Assembly (NCBI GenBank): GCA_014706295.1
Contig: JACSVZ010000009.1
Coordinates: 34,098,268-34,162,267 of the forward strand
From: Lycocorax pyrrhopterus obiensis
Taxonomy: Eukaryota > Chordata > Aves > Passeriformes > Paradisaeidae
DNA: 64,000 nt
Reading direction: 5' to 3'
The position numbers and the translations under genes are program-made. The notes beneath the pieces are model-generated. The model did no database searches. It saw only the letters and a list, made by a program, of their open reading frames with translations, and was not told the DNA's origin. Positions 1-13,852 of this stretch are shown here, one piece after another; the first letter of the stretch is position 1, and the number at the start of each line of letters is the position of its first letter.

Positions 1-1735
1 TCAGGGAATTCAGAATCAAGACTTTGTTTCACATTCTCTTCTTTGCCTAATGGTATTGCAACAAATATTGTCCTCAAGGTATTTAATAAAATGAGACAGG
101 AATGCATCCTGACAAAACAGAGTGCCACGTGAGTGGCTGGAATGCATCAGATCACAAATGATGTGAAAATGTTCCTAAACTCAAAAGAGATGGTTTGAAA
201 AGGTTTGCAGTCAGAATTGCTCTATGAGGAGGAAGGATGTCAGAATTAGAGTAAGATATCCACAAAGTAGGAGAAAACTCTTTTGAAGTTTATTCTTCTT
301 GTGGATCCCTTATCCATTTCTGTCCTGTCTATCTTTTTCTATGTAGTCTGAATACTACTTTGCATTTATCAAGAAAACCCCTTTAAAATGAAGTTTTAAT
401 CCAGTGGTGCAAGCAATTTCACTTCAGTCATGGGAAAGACAACAAAAGAAAGTCTTCTTTCAGCTTGTTTATCCCAAAGGGATGGATGGTTTCTGCCATG
501 GTTTCAGGAAAAAGAGATACTTGAATGGCACATTTACTACCAACCCTAAGATTTCAATGAAATAAAAAAAAAAAAGAAAGAAAGAAAATTAAAGCAGAAA
601 AACCTTTAAATTAAAAAGCTGAGCAAGAAGAACTTTTCATCCTCATTTTATTTGTTCTCTAAAGCTTTGACTGGTGGAAAGAAAAAAAAAATCCATATTT
701 CAGCTGGAGTAGGAATGAAAGAGAAAATTGTCAGACCTTTCAGAAAAAAAACCAAAAGCAAGCTGAAAGGCATCCTCTTAGTGCAGGATGTCAGGGATGA
801 GCTCTGCCTTAATTGCAAGGATGCAAACAGCAAACTGCAGAGCTGCTTGAAATTGGTGCGTCACATAAAAGCAGAGTCAGACTGTGCCATTGCAAAGAGT
901 ATTTTCTTTGTTTTTAATTGTTTTCTAGTATAAACCAGGTTGACTCAGATTTAATTGTTTGCTGCTAGTCCTGGTTTAAGCCATGAACTCTTCACTCTAC
1001 TGGAAGCATCAGAGAAAGGTTTACATGAGAAGCACTTCTAGTAAAACTATTGCTGTTCCTCTGCTTTGGTATCGTGTCAAACCCCTAATGTTTACTGCTT
1101 TATTATGCATTTGTGTTTGAATGAGCAGCTTAGCGAGGCTCCATCTGCTCCCTTCTGGTGGAGTCCAGGAGGATGTGGAGGATTCGGTTTCAGTGTTTGA
1201 AGAGTAGTAGATGACTCCAGTGCCGTGGCCAACACTGCCTTCCCTCACTCCATAGCTCTGCAGATTAGCTGGCATTAGTGCAAGCATTCACAGCTGCACA
1301 TGGAATATTACAGAAAACACCAGGGCTCCATGTTCCACTTCCATATGCTCATTTGCCCACAAATATGGGTAGAGTCTTCTTCTGGTTTTCCTTTTCTCTT
1401 ATTTTTCTTTATTTTTTTTTCCCTTTGTATTTCCTCTCTTGAGAAAGTGCACAAGCAAAAGCTTTTCTGGTCATTGTACAGGACCATCCTTTTTGTCTCC
1501 ATTTATCTGCATTATATCTGCGTTATATAAACCCTTTCAAAGTGTGTTCTAAAGATTCACAAACTACTGAGGTCAGACTCGTGAATTTGTAGCTCCCAAG
1601 TGACTCCACTCAACCTTTTAAAACACGCACAGTGTGTTTTCTCTCTTCAAGCCTGAATTAGATTTATTAGAGGAATCATGCTATCAGACTTTATTAGTGG
1701 TGACTGTTGGACATGTTCAATTTGAGAACATCAAG

Positions 1736-1782
1736 CTTTACTTTCCCTTTGGAAACATCCTTTATTTCCCTTTGGGAACATC
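1736..1782 (+). repeat. ~24-bp tandem duplication
   Basis: Two adjacent copies, 1736-1759 and 1760-1782, both read CTTTA-TTTCCCTTTGG-AACATC with small differences. Confidence 0.85.
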
Positions 1783-4700
1783 CATTCCTCAGTCTCATTG
1801 CAGTTCAATGCTTTTACTTGGACCCTGAGTATGGTCATCCTGGTGAGTATTCAGAGATTAACGTGGGTGTCTCAATCTAGATCTCTAAACCGATGCTTAT
1901 TTCCTTGTTCTCTTACACATTACTGAAGAATATTTCTAAATTTTGCTGCAGACTCTCATTCTGTGTAATTTTTCACAGTTTTCCGCATTTTCTCTTGGAT
2001 CACATTTGATCCTGAGGAGGAAGCAGCTTTCTTTGCTGAAAGAAAGGTCTTTTTTTGTTTTTATTCCCCATAGCCTCTGCATATTTATAACACCATTCTA
2101 GGGTGGGTTTAGCTCAGTGTGAGACTCTTTTTTTACCAGCTTTTAATCTTTACTTGAAACAGAAGTGACAAGTATATTTTGAATTTAAACCCCTTCTAAA
2201 CCTAAAAGATGGTTTTGGCCCAGTAATAGGTAGTAGTTTCGAAAGGTTAAGCTGCCTGGAAAATGTGACAAGATGTACTTATAAAATTAGGGATGAATCC
2301 AGCCTGTACAAGCTCAGGTTTTTGATGTACATTTTAAATGTACCACATCATTCAATTTTAAATCAGTCTTCTATGCTGGCATCCAGAACTGGCATAGATG
2401 ACAGGCAGCTGCTGAGTCCAGCTCTTGTTTTTACTCCTGCAACCTTTGCAGAAATGTCATGGCTGGGCACAGTGTTTGGTGCATTTCAAAGAACCCTTCT
2501 TCTTCTGAAAGGAGGCATGAAGAATATCTCAAAATTAAGTGGATTTTCCCACTTTGGACCAGATCTAGGCATAACTGGTGCTGTGATATCGGCCTGAGTC
2601 TTCAGCCAGTCTGAAACACCAGCTCGGTGTTGTGACCTGCATTGCACAAGCCCTGTGATATTGGGGTGTCCTGCTTGCTACCAAGGCAGAGATCCTCCAC
2701 GTGCTGCTTTCCTTCTGTCATTGAATTCAGTTCTTCCTCGGTGACGAGGGACACAGACCTCTCCCCCCTCTGTGAAGGACAGGCCACCAGCAGGGAATCT
2801 CTGCCCTGCCACGGTCTGCAGGCTTGGTCCTAAGGCACTGTAAGTATGCGAGTGCTGGCTTTGAGGGAGAAGCAGGAATTCAACCATCAGCTACCTAATT
2901 TCATCCTTTGGCTGACTTGGCTTTGTCTGATAGCACAAGGAGAGCCAGCAAAGTGTAGTTTTGCAGCATGCTGGGACACAATCCAATTTTGGATGGATTC
3001 TGTGTACTGCTGCAGGGAGCTGTCGGATTGTTGTGCCATTGCTGGTTGTACTGTTTTGCTTGAGGATGTGCTCAGATTCTGTCTAAACAATAATTAAATT
3101 TCATTTGCAGGGGATGGCTGAGTGTGTGGAAAGAGAGATAAAATAATCAAGGCCACAATTATTCACAAAATCAATAGAAATTCTAATAGTCTTATAAAGT
3201 ACCTCTTCATTTCTTTCATAAAGCTGCTGGGTTGTTCATACTTCATATTTTTCCCCTGTACTGGTCAATTAAATTTTAGGTAATTAAATACACTTTGTCA
3301 CTCTTACTCGCCTTCAAAGGCTACTGTACATCACCAATTTATATAAACTCCACTTGCACAGGCTATTTTTAACTTTCCATACTTGAGCAAAGTGCCTGGC
3401 TGTTGACCTTTTCAGGGTCACACCTGTGCATATTACTGAGTAATAGCCAATTTGTTGCTCTGATCTGTTGTGTGTTCTACATGTTTGATTAAACCTGCAA
3501 TCTAATCTGAGTTAATTTTATTTGATGATACAGAATTATTTTTGCTGGAAGATCAGGGAGGCTTGTGTTAACAAATCAAAAATTTTTGCTGGGACTCAAA
3601 AGTGCCTGACAATTTTAAGAGGAAATATCACTCTTCTATTATTTTCTGACTTTTTTAATACTAAGATGTATTTCAGAATTGTAGCGCCTCCATGTATATG
3701 AAAATCTAAAACAGTGAAGCTCTTAATTTAAAAATATTAAACCCCCATAATTTCAGTGCAGTATAACAGATTAAAATTTATCTTTATGCATGAACTGATG
3801 ATATCTAATTATCAAATACCTGCTGATATTGTCTTCATTCACTGAAAGTGAATGTCTAAATGGATTATATAATATATAAATATTTTCAGATCATCTATTC
3901 ATCTGTGAATCCATCTCTTTCCACAGGTCTGCTTGTTAGACAGAAACAGGCCCCAAAATAAAAGCATATAATTCAATTTCTTCATTTTATTTACATATCC
4001 AATTATAAAATGCAGAATGATGCAAAGATTAACATAGAGAAATATATTTATTTTTTTCATGAGCTATTAAGCATCAAGTTATTTCATGAAATGGTGGGGT
4101 ATGAAGATGGACAGAACACATAGTCCAACTAAGGCAATCGACTGTAGCACTGCTGTTACTGTCAGTCACAGGTTTAAAATACTCCTCATCACAAGCCTTT
4201 CTGTCAGCAACCTTGAATTAAATTCCACAAAGCTCCTAATTAACACAGAAATGTACAGTAGTCCCTTGGAACTGGAGATTTGTTGCTGTACAAAGAGCTT
4301 GCTAAATCTTGCATTGATTTCATTTAGAGATGAGCGCCTAAAGTAAGAACTGCAAGTTAGTGTGTGTATTATTATTACTCACATTATGCTGCCTGCATTC
4401 GAATTATTTATTTTGGCAGTGTCAAAGCAAAACAAACAGAATGAGCCCTCACAAAACAAGATGATTTCTTTCTGCTAGATTGCAAACAACTATCCAAGAG
4501 CCATCTGCAGAGGGCTCAGGCACCTCAGAATATTGAATGCTTCAATTTCCTCTCCCTTACTACATCACAGTGCTCAAGGCCACTTCAGTGCCTATTTGTC
4601 ATGCTTGTGAGCACCTGAAATCTGATTTTTCTTACTCACCGTGCAGCCTACGCAAACACCAATACAGAAAGATCCATAATGGGATTGGAAAGTTTAGTGA

Positions 4701-7254
4701 ACACGACACTTAATCAGTGCCGTGAAATTTGTTTTAGCTATACTTTCATATACAATCAGAACGAGAGGTACTATTTTAATTTTCCAAGGTGACATAGAGT
4801 TATTAGAAACGTATCCTTACATGTGGAGGCAAACTGGGCTGTAGGCTTCCTTTCTGCCTAAAATGGGAGTATAATGTAGTACCAACCCTGAAAAAAATAT
4901 TGGGATCGAGACATTATCTGGTGTAATATTCCAATTCTGCGTGGTAGTTGACCTGACAGGGATTCCCAAGGAAGCTCAAACCGTATGTCATCAAGTAGCC
5001 AAACAGAAGGGTTTTTGTTATTTTCCCTGCACTGAGATCTCCCTTTTCCTTCCAGGCTCCTGAGCTGTGCCTTTCCCTCCCAGGCCTGTGTGTGGCTCAG
5101 CTGCTCTGCTGACATTTGGTTGTGGAGCAGCAGTTGTGCGTTGGGGACCCGCTTGGTGGAAATTGCAGAATGTGCTGTTTTCAGCTAAGTTACTGAAACA
5201 TGCATTTCAATTCTGTGTCTTAGGAGTGGAAAAAGGAACAAACACACTGAGCAGAGCATCTTCTTTCCCAGCTCCTCCTCCCTGTGCATGGCTGGGCCCA
5301 TTCAGCAGGGATGTAGTAGGACACTGTCAGTGTTTTTATGGAAGTAAGCTGGTAGAAAAAGCATATTTTCTGTTTGTCACTTCTTAGCTGATGTTCACCC
5401 CTATAAATTATTCGGCATTACTTTGATAATTTTCTCAATTTGGAATACACAAAGATGATCCCTCTCTTCCTGCTCCTCTTCAGGTTCAGGTAATGGTTGA
5501 TCTGGAAGCACATGCACAGAAGGGAGTTTGTGTGTGTGTAGATGTTGATGTTTGTATGCATTGTGATTTTTAGTCAGCATCTGAGTCCTAGCAAATTTTC
5601 CCCTGTAAAGCCTTAGTTTCATTTTCAAAGACCCAAATCTTGTTGAAAATCAAATGAATTTGGATATTGAGAGGTAAGTTCCAGCAATTCCCAACTGTAC
5701 ACTTTTAGAAGGTATTGTCTTTGCCTGTGGCAGACTAAGGGACTGGCAGAGCTGGCAGAAGGAACCAGAGCCTTAACCACCAGAACTGTCTAATGCACTC
5801 TTTGAAACTGCCACGGATATATTTTAAGCTGGTTTATCAGTCCAGGAGCAGTGGTACCTACAAGATTCGATCTGTTTCTGCTGGTACAGACAGAAACTTT
5901 CAGCAGATGGAGGTGGTGAGCAACAAATTCTGAATCACTGGTTCAGCAATTACCCAACCTTGTCTTAACAGCTTTGATTTTCTGCATTGCTTTGACTCTT
6001 AATCTTTCTTTTTACTTTTTAAATTTTGTTTAAATTTTTGGCATCTGTTAAAGTACTTGTGAAAGAGAAGCAGATCTGGAGGGTAATGGAGTGAAATTAT
6101 TAGCCTTTTAGAATCAGATGATAATTAAGCCAATATTAGAAGATCACTAACTATAAATAATGCCAGTGAAAATAAATTCACTAATTCTTATTTACATTAT
6201 GGAGACTTTTGGACCCCTTTGTACTCTTTGAGCCCATAAGATCTTTAAAGTCTGTAACGGAAATGAGAATAGGCCTTTTAAATAGTTTTAATTAAGCAGT
6301 TTAACCATCTTAATTAAAACATTTCAAGAGCGGCGGTGTTTTCCTAATGGTAGTGATTTTTCAAGTGGTTTTTCCTGTGTATTTCCCCTCCTGGGGAAGG
6401 CTGGGCCACTTGAGTATGGGCAAATACACCAAGGTGGCAGAGAGAAACAATCTCTGCAGAGGAGAGGACCTGCTCGTTTGCAGTGCATTGGTGGCAGCTG
6501 CCGTGTGCCAGAGGATTGTCTCGTGTGATGGAGGACACGGCAACGTTGCGGCATTTGCTGGAATGCAGAGGCTCCCCATAATGTGCATTTTGTTTCTGCT
6601 CCATCTCGTTGCGGAGGCTAAAACAAGCACTAACATGTTTTATGTAGCAGAAAAGTGGTCTTTGATTTTTCTCCCGCCTCTGGGTGGATTCAGCTCTATT
6701 CTGTGCAGTGCAGGAATGTTGTGGTTTGCTGGTTTTGGCCCTTTCTCTTTGGGTCTGTCTTGCTGGCCACTGCTGGTGCTTCAGTGGGCCTGACCTATGC
6801 TTGGCTGCTCCAGGGTTGGTGTTTAACACTGCTGTAGATACTGAGCGTTCCAGAGACTGCTTCTTACATCAGCCAGAAACTCTCACTTATGCTGTTATCT
6901 TTCACAGCACCTGTTATTAAAGCCTGTCGTTTCCACTCAGGTTTTCTTTGAGCAGTGTGGCAAATAAAAATAATCGGTTGCAGTGGCAACAAAACAACAC
7001 ACAGTAGGACCTTGCTCCCTGCAGCCTGGCCCCTGTTTCCCATGGATGTATCTTGAATCACTTTTTTATACCTCTTACCACGATGGTAAAACTTCTGTTG
7101 TGCTTTTCTGATATTCTAATTGTTGCATATGCATGTATTTAGCGTATTCTCAGGCTCCAGTCACCAGCAGCACCGCAGGTTCTTTAAATGTTACCCTTGA
7201 AAACTTCAGGGCCTCATAAGTTGTTTTTATACAACTCCTGGTGTCTTTGGGAGA

Positions 7255-7282
7255 CATTTATTAGTTAGCATTTATTAGTTAG
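7255..7282 (+). repeat. 14-bp perfect tandem duplication
   Basis: CATTTATTAGTTAG occurs twice head to tail. Confidence 0.9.
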
Positions 7283-8062
7283 ATATCCTCTTTCACTGTT
7301 ACCTAGTTTGGCATTCACAATCTCAAGTCCCTCTCCATCGTTTCGTTTGCACACAGTAGTTAACATACTCCTCTCTACTTGTAGTATTCTTCAAGTTACA
7401 ACTTTTAACAGATTTTCCACCTAGCCAGACACTTCAGACAGAACTCAGGGAAGTTGTAATAATTATAGAAAATATTTCCAAAAGGGGTCTTGGTGAAATA
7501 TGCACCCAGTGTGGGGTTTGCTTTCCTTGCAAAGGCTTGTCATGCTTGTGATATGCAACACCTCAAAAATAATTTTCTGCCTGTCATTTTCCGTCATATG
7601 TTTGTGTGGTGTGTTATTCCTGCCAGGTGTGGCACTGCCTGCATTTCTACATTGAAATGCATCTTTTTAAGAACACTTCTTGTTTTATTTTTCTATGAGT
7701 TAATCTCTGATTCTAATCATCCCTACAAAGTTGTCACCTGTAAATTTAACCATCTTCCAAACAAATATATAAAACCTCTTTACTAATTCAGATTTGAGAG
7801 GTCCTTCTGATAGAAACAGGCCCGTGGCTCTGATTTCTTCTATTTTTGGAAATCCCCTTTATGGGCCTGTTGAGTTTCTCCTTTCTCCAGGAATCTTTAT
7901 TGCTCTCCTTTTGATGTGCATACCTGGATGTCCCTCATCTTGTCTGGAATAATAGATCCTGGCACTGACCAAAAGTATAGGTTTTTCCTGTGAAGTCCTT
8001 GCATTTTTCAAGTCTTTCTTACTATTCTGTTCTACAAACTTCCTTTCCAGACAGCCCTAAGC

Positions 8063-8290
8063 TCATAATTTCATAAAATCATGTGAAAAACTAGATTGAA
8101 AAGGACCTTTTGAGTTATTCAATACATCTCCCATTTTCAAAGCAAGGCTGACTTCAAAGTTAGACAAAACTGGGGCCTTGCTCTGTGGAGTTCTGAGACT
8201 CTCCAAGGAAGAGGCTTCCACAGGCTCCCTGGATGACCTGTTCCAATGCTTCACCGTGCTTGTGGTGAGAATCATTCTTTCTTTAGTAAA
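8063..8290 (-). mobile_element. CR1 LINE fragment, 3' portion
   Basis: Read on the plus strand, this begins with a degraded copy of the antisense CR1 end (TCATAATTTCATAAAATCAT). It goes on with TTGAAAAGGACC, CTCTCCAAGGAAGAGGCTTC and CCTGTTCCAATGCTTCACC, all recognisable from the antisense of avian CR1 3' regions. It is 5'-truncated, as is usual for CR1, and well diverged. No coding capacity remains. Confidence 0.8.
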
Positions 8291-11200
8291 AGAAAATAAA
8301 GATTACATTATTGCAACTTGTGATTTTTGCTGCTTGTGCTTTCATTGTGTGTCCCTTGGAAAAGCCTGGCTCCACCATCCTGTTGTGAGACTGCTCTTGG
8401 ATTTCCACCTGCTTGGATTCCTTGTCTCCATTTTAACCACCCCTCTTCCCACAGCCTGGCCTGGCTGTCCTGTGTTCCAGCCCTCTTACTGTCCCAGTGG
8501 CTCTCTGCAGTGATTATTGTTGCTAAAGTCACCTTTGTTTCTAATGTAAAGGATTAATTTGATTGAGACTACAGAGTGAAATGATCCTCCTGCCCTTTAG
8601 TTTTTACTGTTTGGTAAAGGTGTTATCCTCCTCTCATCCTGTGTTTTTTCACCTGATATAGAGTTGGTATTTTAGACTAAAATGAGCTCTGAGAGTTCAT
8701 GTTTTCTCTACTTACTGGTTTGGAGACTTCTCTTCATTGCTGCTTTTCATGCTGAAGATGTTATTTCCCTAGGAAAACTGAGCTTCATGGCACCCTTTCA
8801 GGATACAGCACTGCTGTCTGATCTTATCTGGGCCTGACAGATGCCCACCCTTCCCACCAAGCTCCACTGTCTCATTGAAAGAATTACCTGTTTCTGCAAT
8901 CTTTGCATTTAAAAATGATCTGCATACATATGCTTGGAAAGTAGGGCTTATTTTAATAATGTGAAGGAAACACAATAAGATGTTGGAGAGAGATGCCATA
9001 ACAAGTAGAATTACTTTTATCACTTCCTTGTTTCATCATCCATTTCAGTGTAATTGTCTTATTTGTGTTGGCTTCTCCTTTGGAAGAACACACAGCAATT
9101 TCCAAATGTTTAATTAAAACCTCACGACACTATTGTGATGTGAACGTAGTAAATGAAAGAGAGTAGATAAGCCTTTCTAAAGCAACTTTTGTCTTAAGTT
9201 TATTTTGTTACATTTTATCTATCATCAAAACAGGGATCACTTTCTGTGTGCACCATAGTTTACTTGTATCAAGATGTCAAATCCTTGCAAAGAAGAAGAT
9301 TTCTTGGCATCACAGGGAATATCCTGTGTGGTGGGCTACTGGTTGCTCTTCTCTATTCATCCATGCCTTCTCTTCCTCCTTCCTGTACGGAGGAAGCCTG
9401 TGCTCCTTGCTGTACAGTGTCAAAAGTGAGATGAATCTTCAAGGCTTCTAAAACTCTGTCTTATGTTGTAACAGCTAAAGGATTTCACTTGAAATAAGAA
9501 CCTGGGCTGCCTGGATAAGAATGTATATTCAAATTCTGAGAAGGTTTTTGAAGAAATATGTCCAGAGCAGCCAGTTTAGTTCTTCTCACTATTAAGTAAT
9601 GGCTTTTCCCCCCCCTAAGCTTTTATGAAACTCTATGGTATTTTTTATGCCAGTAATAATTTTCTCTTCTTCCCCCACAATCCTCATGTTGATTCTTTAG
9701 AAACATTTTTCTTCAGCCTTTGAAGGATTCCTGGTGTAAGAGATCTCCCAGATCTCTTGCTTTTGTAGCATGCTGTGTATTTTAGCTAATTTTATATAAA
9801 TTCTTTCTCCTCACCTTGTATAATTCAGTAGCTCTTACTATTAATCAAGACGTTACTACTCTCTTTCCGAAGGTGTTCTTTAGGCAGTCAGTTTAGGTTT
9901 TATATAATTTTGGGTGATGCTCTTTCAATGTAGTGCCAACAGTCTCACAGTGCACCAGGCCAAAGCACAGAGCCATGGCAGGGACTGCTCACGCTCTGGG
10001 CTCTTTTGCTTGTCTGCCCTGATGGTCTTCCATTGATAAATCAACCTCTTCCTTTCTTCTCCCTCCGTTTTGCCTCCATCCTTTCCCTCCCTCCAGCTCC
10101 TCTTGTATTTGGCACTTAGGATATTGTACAGGCCCTGAGCACAGAAACTCACTTTTCATTTTCCCGAGCTTTCCACCCACTTCCCTTCTCTCCTGCCAAT
10201 GCACACACATGGTGCATTCATACATGTCGATACGCTGCTGAAATCTTGTACAGATAGATCTGAAAAAGGTAAAGGAAAAGATTAAATACTTGTATCTTGA
10301 GATGGCTATAGAAGAGAACGACCATCTTAGTGTTTGCAGTTTATTGTTTAAATTAGTAACAAAAATACTGTTCATTTTAGCAAATATAATCACATTTTGC
10401 AAACAAATACAGATTTTTGTAAAGAAGCAGATTTTCCACGAAAGGAAGCTTCTGTTTTGTAGAACAGAAGTGAAAATAGAAGCCAACATATGAATCTACT
10501 TTGACTTACATTATGATTAATTCATAGATAACCAAGAACTATGTTCAAATGCTTCTTTAAACTTAACCAGTAAAATCAAACATCATGATTTATTCACTTT
10601 GCTTGGTGCTGTTTCTATACAGTGATGTAGCAGGCTAAGTACAATGATTTATACAAAGTACTATGCTTGGATTATTTTAACAATAATTTAATAGGATCTG
10701 AGACCAAATGGTGTATATCTCACAGTTTCTGCTTTATTCATGCATCTTGTTAATTGAATAGACAAGTGTTTACAGGAAAACAAAGCTGGGGTTGGCATCA
10801 GGCATGCCTCTGTTCGTACACTCAGAACAGAATGCACTCACAAATAAGTCAAACCCCAATATCTGCAGAACAAGAGGCTGTGTGGCACCTCTGGAAAAAC
10901 TCACATCATTCCAGTGCCTCACCATCAAGTAAGGTACGTGCTCTCAGACACCCTCAGGATTTTGACTTGTATGTTTGTGCATGCCATGAATAACGCTGCT
11001 GCGTGATTAAAAAAATAGGACTGATAAGACACACAAGCTCATACAGTAAAACTCAATAAAACACCTAATGATGATGAGCTCTTTATATGTGCAATCTGAG
11101 CCCTCAATTCATCTGTGTCTCCAGAAATTAAATTCTTTTTTCCCTTGATTTATGGAAAACCCATTACAGAGTAACAGCTCAATCCTGTATCTTTTTTTTT

Positions 11201-13852
11201 TTTTTTCCTCCTGGGGTTAGAGAAGTTTTACATTACAAATAAATTTCAGCAAAGTTAAGGATTTGTCCCAAATTTTCCTCATTTAAATACATAGAGTTAC
11301 ACATATATATAAATGTTCCTCAGAGAAATCACTGTTATAATTGCTTTGGATAGATATTATCTGTCTATACCACAAATATTTGGGCCACAGTGCTCTGGGG
11401 TCTAATTTCTGCCACGATCAATCAGTGTTACTGAAATTCCTGAATTATTTAGTAATTGAAACCCTGAGAAAATCTTCAAGCCCAGCTGAATTCAACAGTT
11501 TATCCTGAGTAAAGAGAGAAGAATTTAATGTTACACTGAGCCACATTAAACAGGAGAGAAGGCCAAGTTGCAAGGGCCTGCTCCTGCTTTTGTCATTGAA
11601 AAGCATTTTGTGTAAACCCTTTACAAAACTAGGGAGATAAAATCCCATTTAAAGGGAGAACACCAAACTCCTAGAGGGTTGTAGAAATTATTCATGAGAG
11701 TTCCAAGTCATGAGTTTTCAGCTCATACTTTGGTACAAAAGTGGACCTCACATTTTGTACTCATTTCCTTTAATAACTGAGTATAAAGATATTCAATAAA
11801 TCCAAATATGCTTCATTTGCTAAGAACTACACTAAAAACTCTTAAAACTAATAAAATCATGAAATAAATAATTTTTTTTCTTTCTTATCAATTTCAAAAT
11901 TCAGAGCATACTCAATGCAAAATTTTCCCAAAATTGCTTGAAACTGCATTATGTTTTGCCATTTTAGAGTATCATATGAAATGATACAGCTAAATGAATA
12001 AATTAATGTTAATTGTCTATAAAGACATCAGATACTTTGGTTTAATGTGTTCATAAGAATGTAGGGCCTAACTGTAAGATCAGCTTAAACTGTAGAGCAA
12101 ATAACTTTTTAAAAGACAAATGTTTCCAAATAATTAAAAGAAAATCCAGGAAGATGTTTGTAGGTCTCTGTACCCACACACGCAGGCCGACACAACACAA
12201 AAATTAAAAAACGCTTTGTATGAAGCTGTAAAGAGTTCCAGCTCCACAAATCAGTGCCAAAGCAAACACAGACCGTAATCTGGCAGCAATTTAAAGTTCC
12301 CCATTAAAAAAAGATTGGTGATAAAAACCTTCTAAGAACAAAAAACTCCTCTCAATCCAGGAAAACACAGCCTGTAACTTTTAATAACTGAAGAGACTGA
12401 CGTGATGTGGAATCGCTGGGACTTTGCTTGGGTGTTTTTCTTTGTTAGAATTCAAAGGATGAGTTAATTGCATTTCCATAGGTACAGCAGGTTTTTCCTC
12501 ACTGTGCTACAGAAAAGGTGGTCACTGTGTGTTGGGGAGGGGAGAAGGGAAACTGAAAACGTGAAGTTGTATGAGCAGTACACCTCAACCTTGTTCTTCC
12601 CAAGTTCTTCATAATGACTGCCAGAATTTCCTTTGCACTTATGTAGAGGAAGAAGAGAAAACTCTGCACAGAAAAGAAAGTGAACAACGCAGTGCTGCTT
12701 GTTCAGCCCTCATGTTTGGCTAAAGCAGCAAGGCAGGAACACAAAGGGCACCAGGGGAGGGAAAAGGAGACAAGTTTTCTTGGCAGCACTTCTCAGAGCA
12801 GCACAGCTACCAAGCTTTTTTAAAAGAGTGCTTCCCAAAGTAACAAGTTAAGATTAATTAAAGCCAAATTAATTATATTATCAATAGCTATAAAAACATT
12901 GCAAAATTAACCTATCTCTGTGTTTCCTAGAATGCAGCATTACTGGGGTTTAAGATTTTAGCCTGCTGCTTCACTAATGTCCAAAATTGAAAACATAACA
13001 TGCTTATTTGCCTTTTAGAGTTACTTCTGAAAAAATATATACAAGTTAGTAAACTGAAGGGAGATAAACAACCTCTGTGATGTACAGGCACAATTTGGGA
13101 ACAACCTGGGTGATGGGTAAAAGCCCTTGGGAAACCCTCCCACCCCGTGCTTGCCAGACAGATTTAGGAGTATCCCGTGCTATTTAAAGGACTGGCACTA
13201 CTGGCACTGTTAAAAGAAAAGAGCTTCGCTTACACTGCACTTCTCCCCTTTCCTCTCCTGTGCTGGCCACGTCCCGTGCCGCTGGGCTGCTGTGCCTGTG
13301 CACAGCCAACGGTGCTGCTTTCACTGGAAGTTTTCCGACTTTCTGTGAACACCTCAAAATAATCTTCTAGCATCGCTGAGACCTCTCAAGCATGTCAGCT
13401 GTCGGCATCAGCCCCTGTCCCCAAGGGCTGGCGTGCGGCTGGCGGAGTGGGCGGCAGCGCTGCGTGCAGCCCGGGCTGGGCTGGAGGCGTAGGACACGGC
13501 GTGTTCATGACAGCTTCCCCTGACAGGGGACACTGTGTGTTTGGAAGTTCAAGTTTCATCATGCGACACAGGTTTAGGAGGCATCAGGATCAGGGCTTGG
13601 CTGCTGAGGTTTAACATTTCTCGCGCTAAAATAGCTGCCGCACCAGGTGCAACCGTCTCAACAGAGGCAGTGAATTTCATTTGCAAAACACCCTGAATAA
13701 ACCTCTCACAATATGAAACAAAGTGCATAGGCTTAAAAAGTAACTCTTTTAGGACTGTGCTATTTAAATGTAAACATGCAGCATGAGTGAGGCGATGTTA
13801 CCCAGAGCAGTGGTACAGTCAGAGCAGGAGTGGTGCGAGACCCTCAGCCTGT
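8291..13852. other. Non-coding stretch downstream of the bHLH gene
   Basis: No gene seen. Includes a T-rich run near 11190, a pyrimidine-rich stretch at 10045-10110, and a repeat-free, TAAT-containing part near 12160-12320 that could be conserved non-coding sequence. 13390-13640 has scattered CpGs. The 3' untranslated region of the bHLH gene must lie at the upper end, but I saw no convincing minus-strand AATAAA within about 900 bases of the stop. Confidence 0.5.

Larger units (their letters stand above)
1..8062. other. Non-coding stretch, no gene seen
   Basis: AT-rich sequence with only short chance open frames (the longest is 161 codons at 6829-6344, minus, opposite a 148-codon plus frame; neither shows a domain). 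Contains the duplications at 1736 and 7255. Confidence 0.6.

Noticed and set aside
6344..6829. Opposed 161- and 148-codon open frames
   Set aside because: Two long frames on opposite strands over the same bases, neither with a domain, most simply chance.
9989..10489. 166-codon minus-strand open frame
   Set aside because: Low-complexity, basic and charged in its second half because it reads a pyrimidine-rich tract in antisense; no domain.
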